NCBI GenBank assembly: GCA_005281725.1
Contig: SSBO01000001.1
Span: 4,014,399-4,078,398, forward strand
From: Wuchereria bancrofti
Lineage: Eukaryota > Nematoda > Chromadorea > Rhabditida > Onchocercidae
Length of the DNA stretch: 64,000 bases
Direction of reading: 5' to 3'
Program-made: the position numbers and the translations under genes
Shown: piece after piece, positions 61,646-64,000 of the stretch
Layout: the number at the start of each line of letters is the position of its first letter
How positions within the stretch are numbered: the first letter of the stretch is position 1
Notes under the pieces: model-generated
The model's database searches: none
What the model was told of the DNA's origin: nothing
What the model saw: only the letters and a program-made list of their open reading frames with translations

Positions 61646-63615
61646 ATGGATAATGATGAAGGAGAATCATTATGCCGCAATGGGTTAGTCTTTCCGTAAT
61701 ATTTTTACTTAAACTGGATTACTTCCTGTCACACTCTGGTAGAGCTAATAAAAATGACTTAATGGATGTGTGTTTCTCTCTGAGCTGATTCTCCGCTAGA
61801 GAAGGTTGTCTCAGAGGTGATTCGATGCCGTGTCACACTCAGAACTTTATTCGTCGATATCATTGCAGACAGTCTCTTTACTCTTTCTCTTTCAGCTCGG
61901 ATCACTGTGATTTGAAAGACGATAGAGATGGGAATTTGATCAAGTTCACATGCTTTTTGTGTGGTCTCACCGAGAATTGCCATTATGGTTTGGTGGGAGT
62001 TTCGGGCCGGACGTTAGCTGTTGATCTTCCTTTTTTTTTCTCTCATATAATCTATTGGATGAATTCAATTTTGCAACACATTATTGAAAAGTTTATTCAT
62101 TTGTCTCACAAAATGCAACTTGTAAATCCTTTACGTAGTTGTTATTCGTTTTACTAAACATATAAGTAATTGTTCATAACTGCTTTACAGATTAAATCAC
62201 TTAGTTCTTTGGGAAGCTGGTATCTTTTTTCACTTTCCTGTGAATGAGATGAGTTTTTCATGGTGTAGTGTAGTAAGGTGGACAAATTACGCTCTGAAAG
62301 TAAATAGTGATGAAACATTGGTATTGGCTTGATTTGTAACTCGTCTGAATAATTATGGAACTTAGAACACGATGATAACTCTTAATCATATGCCTCTGTT
62401 TATGTATGATAGTGTTAAAAATTTTTAAATCTAAACAAAAATTTGGGAAAATCCTTTTGCAGGCATACTTACCAGTACAAAGATGAAATGTACTACATGT
62501 TGGATCCATTCCGAAATCGAAATGTGAATGAAAGGAGGCTAACTCGAACAAAAACTGACATTGATAACAAGCCTTCTGGAAGTAAGACGGCAAACATTTT
62601 CGATGTACTGGTGTTGGGAGCAATTTGCAGCATATGCGGACAGTCAGTCTGCATTGATGAGGTAGACAAATATTGGGTTTTGTCGCGGTAGGAGACAGTG
62701 GCTAGAAAAAGGTTTCTTAATGATCGTATAGTAACATGAAGTTTGACTGTTAGAAATTTAAACTGAAAAGAAGCTGAATTAATTAAGCCCAAAAAATTCG
62801 AAAATCAGTACACGTTAGTGTTTAAGAACCAGTTGTGGACTACAAGATCTCCGTTTAGAAAGAAATTTCATGTGTTTAAATATTATTTGTCCTCAAATAT
62901 TTGGAAATGAAGGGACGATGAGGAATGAAAAGTTTTGCTGGTGTTTAGAAGTTCTGGATCGAAAACTTCAGAAGCATAACTTTTTTTTTTCCGATAATTA
63001 CGTTGTTTTACTTGCAGGTGAAGTTGTTCAAGACAATTTTCTTTCTGGTTACTTTTACTTTTTTTCTAGGATTGTAGTGTTTTCTACACAAAAACCTTCT
63101 GCATCATATGTGTGACTCGAGAAAAAACTCACTTTCCAGAAAGTTTTGTCGAGGTACTTTTTTTCGTATAAGTAAAGCCAAAATCCGGCAGTTCATAATT
63201 TAACTTCGTTCTTCTTGAGGAGATATTTGCGTTCGGGGCATTATTCAACCTTTATCTACGCAAAGAAACGTGCTAGTCATTTCATTTTCTACTGTAGTTG
63301 ATCCTTTGTCAGTTGATTATGTGTAATAGTGTTTTTATCGTGATTCTGCTGTATTTTAATGCTGTTTTGGTTATTGAAAAATAGGGCTTTGGAAAGGGTG
63401 TTTTAGTTGGCTGGATTTCATTTTCTTGAGATTCTGCGCTAAAATCGAATTTCCACCAATATTCCAGAAAAACTTATGGAAAACCCTTTATTCTTCTAAT
63501 GATTTCTTTGCAGCAGATTGATGCAGTTCGTAAACAGCGTAAATCTGAACGGAAAGAAGTTAGAGGTCGTTTTGATATATCGGAAAAAAAAACCCAAATT
63601 AGTACGTCAAAATAA
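61646..63615 (+). CDS. CDPF1: CDPF1-like cysteine-rich DPF motif protein
   Basis: Five phase-compatible exons: 61646-61683, 61896-62012, 62463-62661, 63070-63153 and 63514-63615, about 179 residues. Zinc-ligand-like pairs run FTCFLCGLTENCHYG, the name-giving DPF in MYYMLDPFRNR, VLGAICSICGQSVCIDE, then DCSVFYTKTFCIICV. These match the order of motifs in vertebrate CDPF1 (CxxC, DPF, LGxxCSxC, CSxFYxKxFCxxC). The tail is basic (VRKQRKSERKEVRGR). The protein family has no firmly established function; metal binding is inferred from the Cys pairs. The insert between DPF and the second Cys group makes it longer than the vertebrate form (about 120). The start at 61646 is chosen because exon 1 ends in phase with the 61896 acceptor; an ATG at 61825 in the same frame is an alternative. 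AATAAA overlaps the stop (63611-63616). Confidence 0.88.
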
Positions 63616-64000
63616 AGTTGTATTAACTTATAGGACGAAAGATCATCTTAATTAAATATCTTTTAGACCATTATAAGACTGTTTCAGACTGTATCTCATG
63701 TAAGTAATCATTTATCCAACACACATCTTCCAGCTGTAGCTGAGCTTATCTGCATTGTCTAAAAATTTTCAATTGTTAATAAGGAGTATGTGTATTGTTG
63801 CTTAATATGTTGAAAAATACTCCTTTGTTCAAAACCAAATATACTTGAATGTCAAAATATTGTGGAGGTTTTAACAGTCATTCTTATCAGCAACCGACAT
63901 AATGTTAAAATCCATCTGTTACTATATAAAGAATGAATATTGTCTATATAAAGAATGAATATACTATTGTCTATATCAGCTTTTTGGTACCAGCTAACTA
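63616..64000 (+). repeat. CDPF1 3' flank and diverged dispersed repeat copy 4
   Basis: From about 63696 onward the sequence parallels copy 1 in the same orientation with many differences: TAAGTAATCATTTATCCAA, GTTAATAAGGAGTATGTGTA, TTGCTTAATATGTTG and CTATATAAAG. The TATATAAAGAATGAATAT block is duplicated at about 63922-63960. The window ends inside or just after it. Confidence 0.6.

Overview
The window looks like nuclear DNA of a nematode. It is AT-rich, the genes are intron-rich, and introns (about 50 bp to 2 kb) have GT..AG ends. Six protein-coding genes could be reconstructed exon by exon with compatible splice phases, and their protein families all have animal or nematode counterparts. 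A parasitic clade III (spirurid or filarial) species is my guess from general impression only. There is no mitochondrial or bacterial sequence, no rRNA and no tRNA that I could recognise.

Layout: 1-7854 is gene-poor, with a dispersed repeat (435-720) and a perfect 29-bp inverted repeat (6628/6946). 7855-10490 (+) is a rhodopsin-type GPCR whose C-terminal tail is cut by an in-frame stop. 13553-15073 (+) is a p24 cargo receptor, TMED2/SEL-9. 15785-18511 (-) is a short SH2 plus tyrosine kinase of the Fes/Fer-like nematode group. It is divergently paired with a small double-RING protein at 18848-20800 (+); the 336-bp shared promoter holds a tandem ETS-like motif. 20801-28897 is about 8 kb without a gene I can support.

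28898-53156 (+) is the dominant feature: a 38-exon gene of about 24 kb whose spliced product would be about 3,480 residues. It has a signal peptide, an LDLa-like segment, two blocks of EGF/cbEGF modules separated by a cysteine-free Ser/Thr-rich region encoded by one 4.1-kb exon, a ZP domain, a furin-type site, a transmembrane helix and a short tail. This is the architecture of C. elegans FBN-1, the fibrillin-related apical matrix protein of the epidermis.

53157-56418 has no gene. 56419-60773 (-) is a D-AKAP2 (AKAP10) orthologue with two RGS domains and a C-terminal PKA-binding helix. 61646-63615 (+) is a CDPF1 (cysteine-rich DPF motif) orthologue, divergent from it. The end of the window holds a diverged copy of the dispersed repeat.

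The genes do not form a pathway; they are ordinary monocistronic eukaryotic loci. The secretory-pathway p24 receptor, the apical-matrix protein, the PKA anchor, the SH2 kinase and the GPCR are neighbours without evident functional linkage. Noteworthy points are the huge Cys-free proteoglycan-like exon, decayed EGF exons within the FBN-1 locus, the GPCR stop, the tandem ETS-like repeat, a repeat family present in at least four copies, and three perfect short-loop hairpins in non-coding DNA.
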